DNA from: Chitinophaga pinensis
Lineage (GTDB): Bacteria; Bacteroidota; Bacteroidia; UKL13-3
Direction: 5' to 3'
Assembly (NCBI GenBank): GCA_945875195.1
Contig: CAMCJW010000021.1
Coordinates: 1-17,680, forward strand
Length of the DNA: 17,680 nt
The number at the start of each line of letters is the position of its first letter. Position 1 is the first letter of the stretch. Made by a program: the position numbers and the translations under genes. Positions 7,945 through 15,683 of the stretch are shown one piece after another. The notes beneath the pieces were generated by a model that did not search any database, was not told the DNA's origin, and was given only the letters and a program-made list of their open reading frames with translations.

Positions 7945-9225
7945 TTATTTACTCATTCGCATGTTTGCAAAATCTAAAATTAGCTGAAAAGCTTCTTTGT
8001 ACTTGCTCAAGGTGAGTTCTTCGTAAGTATCATCTACATCATGATAATGGTGGTAATTGCCTCTCAGGTAAAAGAAGAAAGCTGGAACTCCTGCTTCTGA
8101 GAAATAATAATGGTCGCTGTTTTGAGCCTTACCCCTTGGTGCAATGTTTGGTAGATAATTTCCTAAAGTATTGCACATTTTTAGGTTTTCAAACAAATCT
8201 GGAAACACGGTAGCATTAACAGCAGTAAGGCCTTCATCGCCAGTTGCCATTAAATCCATATTGATAAGTAGGCTAATTTTCTTTAACGGAATTAGCGGAT
8301 TTTCTACAAAATAATAAGAACCAATAAGTCCAATTTCTTCGCCGGCAAAAGCAATAAAAAGCACCGAATAGGGAGGTGGATTTTTAGCATAATGCCTAGC
8401 CAAATCGAGCATCATTGCTACGCCACTTGCATTGTCGTTGGCGCCAGGAAACATGGCTTCCTTGCCCAACATTCCTAAATGATCATAATGTGCTGTAAAA
8501 ACAATAAAAGAATCAGGTTGAACTTTTCCTTTAATCATTCCCAAAACATTTTGAGTACCATGAACTTTAAAATTTGCATCAATTTTTACCGTCATTTTTA
8601 AAACCAGTTGAGGTAAAATCCCTTTCTTAAAGTAGATGATGGGAAAAGTGGCAAACTCCATGGCAGGACTCCATATCAAGGTTGCGTTGTTTTTGAAAAT
8701 TAGTCCTTTGGCTTTTATGCCATTGCTTAAAATTAACTTTGCTCTATCTTGATGTAACAAGTTTTTTCCTTTCACTTCATCAACTACCAAGAAAGTGTTT
8801 TTGAGGTTTCGTTTGCTTAATTTCTCAAATTCCGAGTTATTGTCGAGCATGCTAGAATCAACATGGAGTACTTTAAAAGTACCGTTTACTTTTGGACAGC
8901 CTGGGTTCAAAATAAAATCGTGTCCTGCAAAGGCTGTTTGGCCATCCAATTCAATGTCTACTCTTTCTGGGTAATAAATAACTGGGTAACCTAAATGTTG
9001 AAAGTAATTTTCTCCCAAGCCTGTTAGCTTGTGATGAATAAATTCGTCTTTGATAAATTGGGCGGCAATTTTGTCTCCATTATTTACATAACCTCTTCCG
9101 TAAAAATTATCACTACATAAGGTTTTAATGCAGGAGCGAGCATAACCAATATCTTGCGCAAATATAGGTTCAGCAAGATTTATAAATAAAATTGGTGCAA
9201 GTAAAAGCAACTTGCGCAGGCGCAT
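7945..9225 (-). CDS. Exported M28-family metallopeptidase (aminopeptidase-like)
   Basis: A 426-residue zinc peptidase of the M28 (aminopeptidase Y/S) family. Residues 1-23 are a signal peptide ending IFA-Q, so the enzyme is periplasmic or further exported; no T9SS C-terminal domain is seen. An insert resembling a PA-type domain occupies roughly 90-220. The co-catalytic di-zinc site is complete: His246 in TAHYDHLG, Asp264 in GANDNASG, Glu296/Glu297 in FAGEEIGLIGS, Asp324 in INMDLM and His395 in HHYHDVDDT. It probably removes N-terminal residues from peptides outside the cytoplasm. The start ATG lies 1 base after the purS stop, so it is probably co-transcribed with pssA and purS, although no functional link between them is obvious. 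Confidence 0.93.
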   Translation of the reverse strand: MRLRKLLLLAPILFINLAEPIFAQDIGYARSCIKTLCSDNFYGRGYVNNGDKIAAQFIKDEFIHHKLTGLGENYFQHLGYPVIYYPERVDIELDGQTAFAGHDFILNPGCPKVNGTFKVLHVDSSMLDNNSEFEKLSKRNLKNTFLVVDEVKGKNLLHQDRAKLILSNGIKAKGLIFKNNATLIWSPAMEFATFPIIYFKKGILPQLVLKMTVKIDANFKVHGTQNVLGMIKGKVQPDSFIVFTAHYDHLGMLGKEAMFPGANDNASGVAMMLDLARHYAKNPPPYSVLFIAFAGEEIGLIGSYYFVENPLIPLKKISLLINMDLMATGDEGLTAVNATVFPDLFENLKMCNTLGNYLPNIAPRGKAQNSDHYYFSEAGVPAFFFYLRGNYHHYHDVDDTYEELTLSKYKEAFQLILDFANMRMSK

Positions 9226-9226
9226 A

Positions 9227-9478
9227 TTAAATGGATTTTATTTGGAAATGGTATGATTCCATGATAAGGTTGGCAAGCAATTTTTTGCAAGCAGTTTCAA
9301 CCATTTCATTTGCCTCTGTTTCCGAATTAGCCTCAAGCTCTAAACTAATGTGCTTGCCAATTCTTACATTTTGTATGGCGGCTAAACCAATGTTTACCAT
9401 TGAACCAGTTACTGCTTTGCCTTGAGGGTCTAGTAGCGCTGCATGAGGCATTACATCTATTTCTGCTTTGAATTTCAT
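9227..9478 (-). CDS. purS: Phosphoribosylformylglycinamidine synthase subunit PurS
   Basis: An 83-residue protein of the usual PurS size. PurS bridges PurL and the glutaminase PurQ in the FGAM synthase complex, the fourth step of de novo purine synthesis. The family pattern is clear: LLDPQGKAVTGS (15-26), an IGLAAIQNVRIGKHISLEL segment, an acidic helix with ETEANEMVETACKKLLAN, and a C-terminal strand ESYHFQIKSI. Its presence implies the three-part PurS/PurL/PurQ enzyme rather than the single large FGAM synthase, but purL and purQ are not in this window. Spacing is 1 base on either side (pssA before, M28 peptidase after), so translation may be coupled. Confidence 0.93.
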   Translation of the reverse strand: MKFKAEIDVMPHAALLDPQGKAVTGSMVNIGLAAIQNVRIGKHISLELEANSETEANEMVETACKKLLANLIMESYHFQIKSI

Positions 9479-9479
9479 A

Positions 9480-10196
9480 TTATTTTTTCAAATGGTTAAA
9501 GAGCGACAAAAGTACGTAAAGAATTATACTCAATCCAATTCCAAAGTAATGAAAAATTAAAATAAGTAAAACAGATACCAAAATAAAAGCATACCTTATT
9601 TCATTTCCTTTGAAGCTAAATTGCTTGAACTTAAGCGCAAACAATGGTAATTCGCATACCAAAAGATAGGAAGTTATGATTGGAAATAAAAGTAAAAAAC
9701 CTATCGAAGTATAAATTTCCTGCGCAAAAAATGGCCCGTTCTCTAGCACAAATGGAATGCTGCAAATAAATAGGGCGTTGGCAGGGGTTGGCACACCAAT
9801 AAATGAGTCGGTTTGTCTGGTATCTATGTTAAATTTAGCCAATCTAACTGCTGAAAATACGGCTATTAAGTAAGGTAAATAGCTGCAAATAACCATTAGT
9901 GGAACAAATTGCAAAAAGGTATAGTTAAACACCAAGTGGTCTTGAGAGATGGCATAAAAAATAAATCCTGGTGCCACACCAAAACTTACCACATCAGCTA
10001 AAGAATCTAATTGCTTGCCTATTTCACTGTGCACATTTAATAATCGAGCTGCAAATCCATCAAAAAAATCTAATACTGCAGCAGCCATAATAAAATAAGA
10101 GGCCTCAGTCAGGTTTCCGTCAAATGTTGCAACAATTGAAAGGCAACCCATAAATAGATTTGCAGCGGTAATGGTATTGGGAATATGCTTAATCAC
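9480..10196 (-). CDS. pssA: CDP-diacylglycerol--serine O-phosphatidyltransferase
   Basis: An integral membrane enzyme of 238 residues that makes phosphatidylserine from CDP-diacylglycerol and L-serine, the precursor of phosphatidylethanolamine. The CDP-alcohol phosphotransferase motif is perfect: D43, D46-G47, A50-R51, G60, D64, D68 (spacing DxxDGxxARx8GxxxDxxxD). Hydrophobic segments fit a six-helix or larger membrane protein. The start is a GTG at 10196: an in-frame TAA stands two codons upstream (TAA ACC GTG), and the next Met (residue 16) would remove the conserved HIPNTITAANL leader. It is the first gene of the pssA-purS-M28 unit. A near-match to the -7 element (TACTTTG on the minus strand) sits around 10212-10218. 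It is divergent from the small exported protein gene. Confidence 0.94.
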   Translation of the reverse strand: MIKHIPNTITAANLFMGCLSIVATFDGNLTEASYFIMAAAVLDFFDGFAARLLNVHSEIGKQLDSLADVVSFGVAPGFIFYAISQDHLVFNYTFLQFVPLMVICSYLPYLIAVFSAVRLAKFNIDTRQTDSFIGVPTPANALFICSIPFVLENGPFFAQEIYTSIGFLLLFPIITSYLLVCELPLFALKFKQFSFKGNEIRYAFILVSVLLILIFHYFGIGLSIILYVLLSLFNHLKK

Positions 10197-10242
10197 GGTT
10201 TAATTTTTATGCAAAGTAACTACTCCATATTGAATAATGAAA

Positions 10243-10272
10243 TTGGCTTTTAGTTGATTTAGCGTATTTTTG
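10243..10272 (+). promoter_or_regulatory. Bacteroidota-type promoter for the small exported protein / S8 protease pair
   Basis: An exact match to the -7 consensus TAnnTTTG (TATTTTTG, 10265-10272) is preceded by a TTG (10243-10245) with a 19-base spacer, inside the 17-23 range known for this phylum. It lies about 30 bases before the ATG at 10304 and faces the two rightward genes. The transcription start would be near 10279. The call rests on consensus matching only. Confidence 0.55.
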
Positions 10273-10303
10273 AAACAAATAGTTAAATTAGTAGGCCTTT
10301 ACC

Positions 10304-10762
10304 ATGAGTTTGAAGCATCAGTTATTTTTTATTTTTGGCTTTTTGCCAATCTGCTTGTTTGCCCAGAGAGAACAGGTAAGCCTTAAAGTGCGCAATGCGG
10401 CACAAATGCGCAAGTTTGAATACCATCAAAAAAGTAATTTTGATGCGGTTAATGGCAAAATAAATGTGGCCTTGGCTTCCTCCAACGGTTATTTATTTGA
10501 AATAACCGGAATCTCTGCAAAAAACTTAAAATGTGTTACTCTGCTCAAGCAGAATCAATTCAAAGCAGTGCTCATTGATAACCGTTTAAATAAAACTTTT
10601 GTTAGCACCGAAAAATCGAAGGGAACTTTGCGCATCAATTGTTTAGCTGATGGAAAATATGAATTGATTTATGTTGGTGATATCTACTGTAACAATCAAA
10701 AAGTAACTGTGAATGCCAATTTAATTGGCGAAGTAGCCCATTCTAACAATGTAAAAAATTAA
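10304..10762 (+). CDS. Small exported protein of unknown function
   Basis: A 152-residue protein that I do not recognise. Residues 1-20 are a clear signal peptide (Lys-containing n-region, hydrophobic core FFIFGFLPICLFA, cleavage before Gln21), and there is no lipobox Cys at the +1 position, so the product is probably a soluble periplasmic or secreted protein of about 130 residues. The mature part looks like alternating beta strands (KINVALASSNGYLFEITGI, KAVLIDNR, YELIYVGDIYC) with three Cys, and carries no T9SS sorting domain. The stop is only 5 bases before the start of the large T9SS subtilase, and both genes share the promoter at 10243-10272. That makes a role connected with the protease (chaperone, inhibitor or assembly partner) possible, but this is inference from position only. 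Confidence 0.8.
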   Translation: MSLKHQLFFIFGFLPICLFAQREQVSLKVRNAAQMRKFEYHQKSNFDAVNGKINVALASSNGYLFEITGISAKNLKCVTLLKQNQFKAVLIDNRLNKTFVSTEKSKGTLRINCLADGKYELIYVGDIYCNNQKVTVNANLIGEVAHSNNVKN

Positions 10763-10767
10763 GAAGT

Positions 10768-13700
10768 ATGTATAAAAATAGTTTACAAATAATCGTCTTG
10801 TTGCTTGTTTCCCAGGTAACTTTTGCCCAACAATTAAGAGATCCCTTGTCTGCAAAAAATCCGGCAGAACTTGAGTTAATTTTCAAAGAGAATTTTTCCA
10901 TTCAACAAAAAGTTTTGGTTGAAAAGGCTGCTACTTTAAATTACCCCGCTAGGGTTGAGTTTGCCAATGGTACTATCCGCGAAATGGTTGGTATTTCTCC
11001 AACTGGAATGCCAATTTATGTGCAAACCAGCAATAATCTAGACGCTGCAAAAACAATATCTACCAATAAAGTTTGGCCGGCAGGTTCATTGGGTTTGAAC
11101 CTCTCGGGTGCTGGCATGACCAACAGAATGGGAGTTTGGGATGGCGGTGCCGTAAGGGTTTCACACCAAGAGTTTCAAAGTAGGGCTACTCAAACTGATG
11201 GTGCTAGTAGTTTGAGCGATCATGCTACACATGTGGCGGGTACTATGAGTGCTGGTGGCGTTATGGCAAATGCAAAAGGTATGAGTTTCCAAGCACCTAT
11301 AAAATGTCATGATTGGAACAATGATAATTCAGAAATGAGCTCAGCTGCAGGAGCAGGCCTTTTAGTATCTAATCACTCTTATTCTCAAATTTCTGGTTGG
11401 CAATATAATAGTAGCGCTGCAAGATGGGAGTTTTGGGGTGATCCAAGTGTCAGTACCACCGAAGATTATAAGTACGGATTTTATGATAATATCAGCGCAC
11501 AATGGGATCAAATCATTTTAAATTACCCTAATTATTTACCTTTTGTTGCAGCAGGAAATGACAGAGATGAACCAGGAACCATTCCATCTAGTTTTTATAT
11601 TAGAGACTTAAATGGCAATTGGGTATTGGGAAACAATAACAATCCACCAAGTAAGGTAGGCCCTTATAATTGTATAAGCGGCGGCCCAGGAAATGCCAAA
11701 AATGTTTTAACGGTTGGAGCTGTAAACAAAATTACCAACGGTTGGCAAAATGCCAATAATGTTGTGATGAGTAGCTTTAGTGGTTGGGGGCCAACAGATG
11801 ATGGTAGAATAAAACCAGATGTGGTAGCCAATGGCGTTGCTGTTTATTCGCCAATCTCCACCACTAATGTTGCCTATAGTACTTTTAATGGAACCTCAAT
11901 GGCAACGCCAAATGCAAGTGGTTCGGCATTGTTGGTTCAACAACATTATAATAACCTAAAAGGTAATTTTATGCGGGCCTCTACCCTTAAAGGTTTAATC
12001 ATTCACACGGCAGATGAGGCAGGTACTTCGGTGGGGCCAGATTATACTTTTGGTTGGGGTTTAATGAATACGGCAAAAGCTGTATCAACCATTTCCGATA
12101 CTTCAAAAAACCTCATTTTACAAAATACCTTAAACAATATTAGCACTTATAACTTTACATTTTTCTCAGATGGAACTTCCCCCTTACGTGCAACTATATG
12201 CTGGACAGATAGACCGGGTTCATCGCCAAGTCCATCATTGAACCCTACCACAAAAATGCTGGTAAATGATTTAGATATAAGGGTAAAAAGAAACTCAGAT
12301 AACCAAATTTTTTCTCCATACGTTTTGAACCGAACCAACCCTTCTGCAGCAGCTACAACTGGCGATAATACATTGGACAATGTAGAGCAAGTTCATATTG
12401 CTTTGCCAATCGCGGGCACATACACCATTACAATAAGTAAGAAAGGTTCTTTGGTTGGTAGTACGCAAGATTATGCTTTAATCATTTCTGGGATCACACC
12501 AAAACCATCGGCTGCATTTACAACTGTTAACCAAGTAATTTGTACAGCAAAAGCTACTGTATTTACAGATCAATCATCTGGAGCAACGAGCAGAATGTGG
12601 TATTTCCCAGGTGGAACACCAGCAACTAGTACAGCCTTGAACCCAAGCATTACTTATGCCATCCCTGGTGTTTATCCGGTTGCATTAAGAATTAGTTCTA
12701 CCACGGGTTACGATTCTGTTTATAAAGATGATTATATAACAGTAGGCGGAATGACCTTGCCTTTGAATGAAACCTTTGAACCTAATTCATTGACCAAGAA
12801 TTTTTGGAGCATTGAAAATCCCAACAACGATAGTACTTGGAGATTGTACAATATAGCTGGAACCACGCCAGGAAATACTGCGTACGGAATTAATAACTTT
12901 GATTTTCCAACCGTTAATTATTTAGATAGATTGGTATCTCCTGTATTAGATTTAAGAGGTTATCAAAACGCCTTGTTGGAGTTTCAACATGCCTATACCA
13001 GGTATGATAAAACAGCTTCAGATTCATTGATTGTTTATATTAGTACAAATTGTGGCACTTCCTATATAAAAATTGCAGGATTTGGTGAAAACGGAAAAGG
13101 TAATTTTGCCACTGCCTTAGATACCAATTTTGCAAGTTCAAATAGGTTCATACCAAGCAAGGCAGCTGATTGGTGCGGCGGTGGTGTTGGTGCAAGTTGT
13201 ATTACTTTAAACTTAACTCCTTATGTTGGTTTCCATAACGTAAAAATTAGGTTCGAACAAAAATCTGCTGGTGGCAATATTATGTATATTGATAATGTTA
13301 AAATTACCGCAACACCAAATGCCCCTGTTGCAAATTTTTACTCAATTTTAAAAACGGTTTGTGTAGGTGATGAGCTACAATTATTAGATTCGAGTTTAAA
13401 CAAACCCGATAAATGGAATTGGTATTTTACAGATGCAGATACCTTAACTGCAAACATCAGAAACCCTAAGGTTAAGTTCCTAACAGCAGGTACTAAAACC
13501 ATCGCTTTGGCTGTAAGTAATATCAATGGAAAAGACAGTATTACAAGGGTTGGCTATATCAATGTTTTACCTTCGCCAGTTCCGCCAAGTATCAGTTCTA
13601 GTAACGGTTTGAACCTATGTAATGGTGATAGTACAATATTGAGTACGGATGCCACCACGGGTTATATTTGGTATAAGGATAACTTGGTTTATTCTACCTC

Positions 13701-14574
13701 ACTTACAAGTTTTAAAGTTAAAGATGAGGCCAAATTTTATGTTAAATTATTAGGATCAGCAAGCTGCACAGCCAATTCGCCAACCTTATTTATCCAAACA
13801 GGTATTAGCCCAGCGATACCTACCATAACAAAGGATTTATCTGGGAATAATTTCTGTGAAGGTGGCGCTTTCAATTTAACCTCAAGTTCTGCAAACAATA
13901 ACCAATGGTATATCAATGATACCTTGTTTAAAGGAGCAACCGCAAAAACATTAAGTTATAACGATGCTGGAAAATTTAAAGTGAGCATTAATGATAAAGT
14001 TTGTTTTAGCTTTTCTGATTCTTTGGTCATTAATAAATTAGCGAAACCTAATACATCGCCAATCATAGGAACAACTTGGGCCATAAAAGGAGATACAGCA
14101 GCATTCTCAGTAATTCCGGGCTTAACGGGATCTATTTTTACCTGGACGCCCATAGGTGCAACTATTGTAACAGGTGCTGGTACCAAAGATATTAGTTTAA
14201 AAATGGGTACAGGAGTTTCTGCAGTTGTTAATGTTCAAGAAACTTCCTCTGGAGGTTGTGCAGGAGATAAAAAATCACTTTCTGTAAATTTGGTGAGTAC
14301 CGGTTTGAACCAAAACAATGGCGAATTTAATTTGGCTATTTATCCAAATCCTGCTCACGATAAACTTTCCCTTCGAATAGATGTTAAAAATTCTGCCGAA
14401 CTTGAAGTTATGGTATTTACTATTTTGGGTCAGCATGTACCCAAGGAAAATTATTCAATAAGTGGTGTGGGTCAACAACGTGAGTTAACTATTTCTGCTT
14501 TACCTGCAGGAATGTATATTTTAAAAGTGAAAGCTGGAGATAAAATAAGTGCTAGAACCTTTATAAAAGATTAA
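10768..14574 (+). CDS. T9SS-exported subtilisin-like (S8) serine protease with PKD and Ig-like domains
   Basis: A 1268-residue secreted protease. Residues 1-20 form a signal peptide (cut VTFA-Q). A short pro-region (about 21-100) precedes the S8 catalytic domain (about 100-440). The catalytic triad is Asp125 (GVWDGG), His152 (DHATHVAGTMSAGG) and Ser377 (FNGTSMATPNASG), with oxyanion Asn264 (AAGND). A beta-sandwich like that C-terminal to KP-43-type subtilases follows (about 450-577). Next are a PKD domain (580-660, MWYFPGG), a cleaved-adhesin/MAM-like jelly roll (664-848, ending MYIDNVKI), a second PKD-like domain (850-935), and two or three Ig-like modules (936-1175). The protein ends in a T9SS type A sorting domain (1188-1268) with LAIYPNPAHDKL, LPAGMYILKV and FIKD. 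The product should be exported to the surface or medium to degrade protein. A purine-rich AAGAAG precedes the ATG. Confidence 0.95.
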   Translation: MYKNSLQIIVLLLVSQVTFAQQLRDPLSAKNPAELELIFKENFSIQQKVLVEKAATLNYPARVEFANGTIREMVGISPTGMPIYVQTSNNLDAAKTISTNKVWPAGSLGLNLSGAGMTNRMGVWDGGAVRVSHQEFQSRATQTDGASSLSDHATHVAGTMSAGGVMANAKGMSFQAPIKCHDWNNDNSEMSSAAGAGLLVSNHSYSQISGWQYNSSAARWEFWGDPSVSTTEDYKYGFYDNISAQWDQIILNYPNYLPFVAAGNDRDEPGTIPSSFYIRDLNGNWVLGNNNNPPSKVGPYNCISGGPGNAKNVLTVGAVNKITNGWQNANNVVMSSFSGWGPTDDGRIKPDVVANGVAVYSPISTTNVAYSTFNGTSMATPNASGSALLVQQHYNNLKGNFMRASTLKGLIIHTADEAGTSVGPDYTFGWGLMNTAKAVSTISDTSKNLILQNTLNNISTYNFTFFSDGTSPLRATICWTDRPGSSPSPSLNPTTKMLVNDLDIRVKRNSDNQIFSPYVLNRTNPSAAATTGDNTLDNVEQVHIALPIAGTYTITISKKGSLVGSTQDYALIISGITPKPSAAFTTVNQVICTAKATVFTDQSSGATSRMWYFPGGTPATSTALNPSITYAIPGVYPVALRISSTTGYDSVYKDDYITVGGMTLPLNETFEPNSLTKNFWSIENPNNDSTWRLYNIAGTTPGNTAYGINNFDFPTVNYLDRLVSPVLDLRGYQNALLEFQHAYTRYDKTASDSLIVYISTNCGTSYIKIAGFGENGKGNFATALDTNFASSNRFIPSKAADWCGGGVGASCITLNLTPYVGFHNVKIRFEQKSAGGNIMYIDNVKITATPNAPVANFYSILKTVCVGDELQLLDSSLNKPDKWNWYFTDADTLTANIRNPKVKFLTAGTKTIALAVSNINGKDSITRVGYINVLPSPVPPSISSSNGLNLCNGDSTILSTDATTGYIWYKDNLVYSTSLTSFKVKDEAKFYVKLLGSASCTANSPTLFIQTGISPAIPTITKDLSGNNFCEGGAFNLTSSSANNNQWYINDTLFKGATAKTLSYNDAGKFKVSINDKVCFSFSDSLVINKLAKPNTSPIIGTTWAIKGDTAAFSVIPGLTGSIFTWTPIGATIVTGAGTKDISLKMGTGVSAVVNVQETSSGGCAGDKKSLSVNLVSTGLNQNNGEFNLAIYPNPAHDKLSLRIDVKNSAELEVMVFTILGQHVPKENYSISGVGQQRELTISALPAGMYILKVKAGDKISARTFIKD

Positions 14575-14588
14575 GGTATCATCCAAAC

Positions 14589-14624
14589 AATAAAGCCTCT
14601 TACCAAAAAGTAAGAGGCTTTATT
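14589..14624. terminator. Strong bidirectional Rho-independent terminator
   Basis: A perfect 15-base-pair inverted repeat (left arm 14589-14603, right arm 14610-14624) encloses a 6-base loop CAAAAA. It lies between the stop of the S8 protease (+, 14574) and the stop of the polyprenyl synthase (-, 14630). The arms end in AATAAA/TTTATT, so both strands give a GC-containing core (GCCTCTTAC) followed by a U-rich side. It can therefore terminate transcription from both directions. Confidence 0.9.
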
Positions 14625-14629
14625 TATAC

Positions 14630-15601
14630 CTAATGATTTCTGTCTATAATAAATTCAACTAACCTGCGAACGTTAGGTTTTACCTCAGATTCTGGCAATT
14701 GATCAATAATAGCTAGCGCCTCTTCTTTAAACTTGTTCATGGTTTGTTTGGTATAGGCAATACCATTGTGTGCATTCACATAATCTACCACTTCTGCCAC
14801 TTTGCTTTTGTTGTTGTGGTGATTTTTAATGGTATTGATTATTTTCCTTTTAACGGCAGGTTCAGCTTGGTTTAAGGTATAGATAATTGGTAAAGTGAGT
14901 TTCTTTTCTTTTAAATCTATGCCGCGAGGTTTACCAATATCTTCATCGCCATAATCCATCAAATCATCTTTCATTTGAAAAGCCATGCCAATTTTTTCGC
15001 CAAACAAACGCATTTGTTCAATTTGCTCTTGGGTTGCACCTGCAGAAGCTGCGCCAATTGCACAACAAGAGGCAATCAATGAGGCTGTTTTTTTACGGAT
15101 AATGTCGTAATACACCTCCTCCGATAAATTTAGGTTACGCGTTTTTTCTATTTGCAGCAATTCTCCTTCACTCATTTCCTTTACCGCATTGCTCACTATT
15201 TCTAGTAGATTATAATCTTTGTTTTGAACCGAGAGTAAGAGTCCGCGACTCAATAAATAATCGCCTACTAATACGGCAATTTTATTTTTCCAGAGGGCAT
15301 TAATTGAAAAGAAGCCCCGGCGTTCATCGCTATCATCTACCACATCGTCGTGCACCAAAGTGGCCGTATGCAACAGCTCCACCAAGCTTGCTCCTCTGTG
15401 TGTTGTTTCTGAAATTCCATTGAAAAGTTTAGCACTAAAAAACACAAAAATGGGTCTTATTTGCTTGCCCTTTCGTTTTATAATGTACGACATAATAGTA
15501 TCCAAAAGTGGAACACTACTTTTCATGGCTTCCCTAAATTTGCTTTCAAACAAATCTAGTTCTTTGGCTATTGGTGCTTTAATTTGTTCTAGTTCACTCA
15601 C
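14630..15601 (-). CDS. Long-chain trans-polyprenyl diphosphate synthase (IspB-like)
   Basis: A 323-residue class I prenyltransferase that elongates allylic diphosphates with isopentenyl diphosphate. The first Asp-rich motif is DDVVD (85-89) in LLHTATLVHDDVVDDSDERRG and the second is DDLMD (212-216) in FQMKDDLMDYGDEDIGKPRG; KGKQIRP (44-50) and QIEK complete the active site. Positions 4 and 5 before the first motif are Thr81 and Ala80, small residues that leave room for a long product, so a menaquinone side chain (C35-C40) is the likely end use; exact length cannot be read from sequence. The start is a GTG at 15601: no in-frame ATG lies close upstream, and the next Met, residue 26, would remove the conserved IKAPIAKELDLFESKFREAMKS region. 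It is divergent from radA with 82 bases between the starts. Confidence 0.92.
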   Translation of the reverse strand: MSELEQIKAPIAKELDLFESKFREAMKSSVPLLDTIMSYIIKRKGKQIRPIFVFFSAKLFNGISETTHRGASLVELLHTATLVHDDVVDDSDERRGFFSINALWKNKIAVLVGDYLLSRGLLLSVQNKDYNLLEIVSNAVKEMSEGELLQIEKTRNLNLSEEVYYDIIRKKTASLIASCCAIGAASAGATQEQIEQMRLFGEKIGMAFQMKDDLMDYGDEDIGKPRGIDLKEKKLTLPIIYTLNQAEPAVKRKIINTIKNHHNNKSKVAEVVDYVNAHNGIAYTKQTMNKFKEEALAIIDQLPESEVKPNVRRLVEFIIDRNH

Positions 15602-15683
15602 GCGAATGCAAATAAAGCATTTTATCCTGTTTTTTTATTCCCCTTTATCTGATTTATATTAGCCAAATAATAGATATTTGAAA

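Noticed and set aside
15360..15662. Plus-strand ORF of 100 codons opposite the polyprenyl synthase
   Set aside because: Antisense to a clear prenyltransferase gene, including its conserved first Asp-rich region; no family resemblance.
15678..15683. TTG upstream of radA as the start codon (two extra residues, Met-Lys)
   Set aside because: The ATG at 15684 gives the conserved RadA N-terminus and is a stronger start; the TTG adds nothing conserved.
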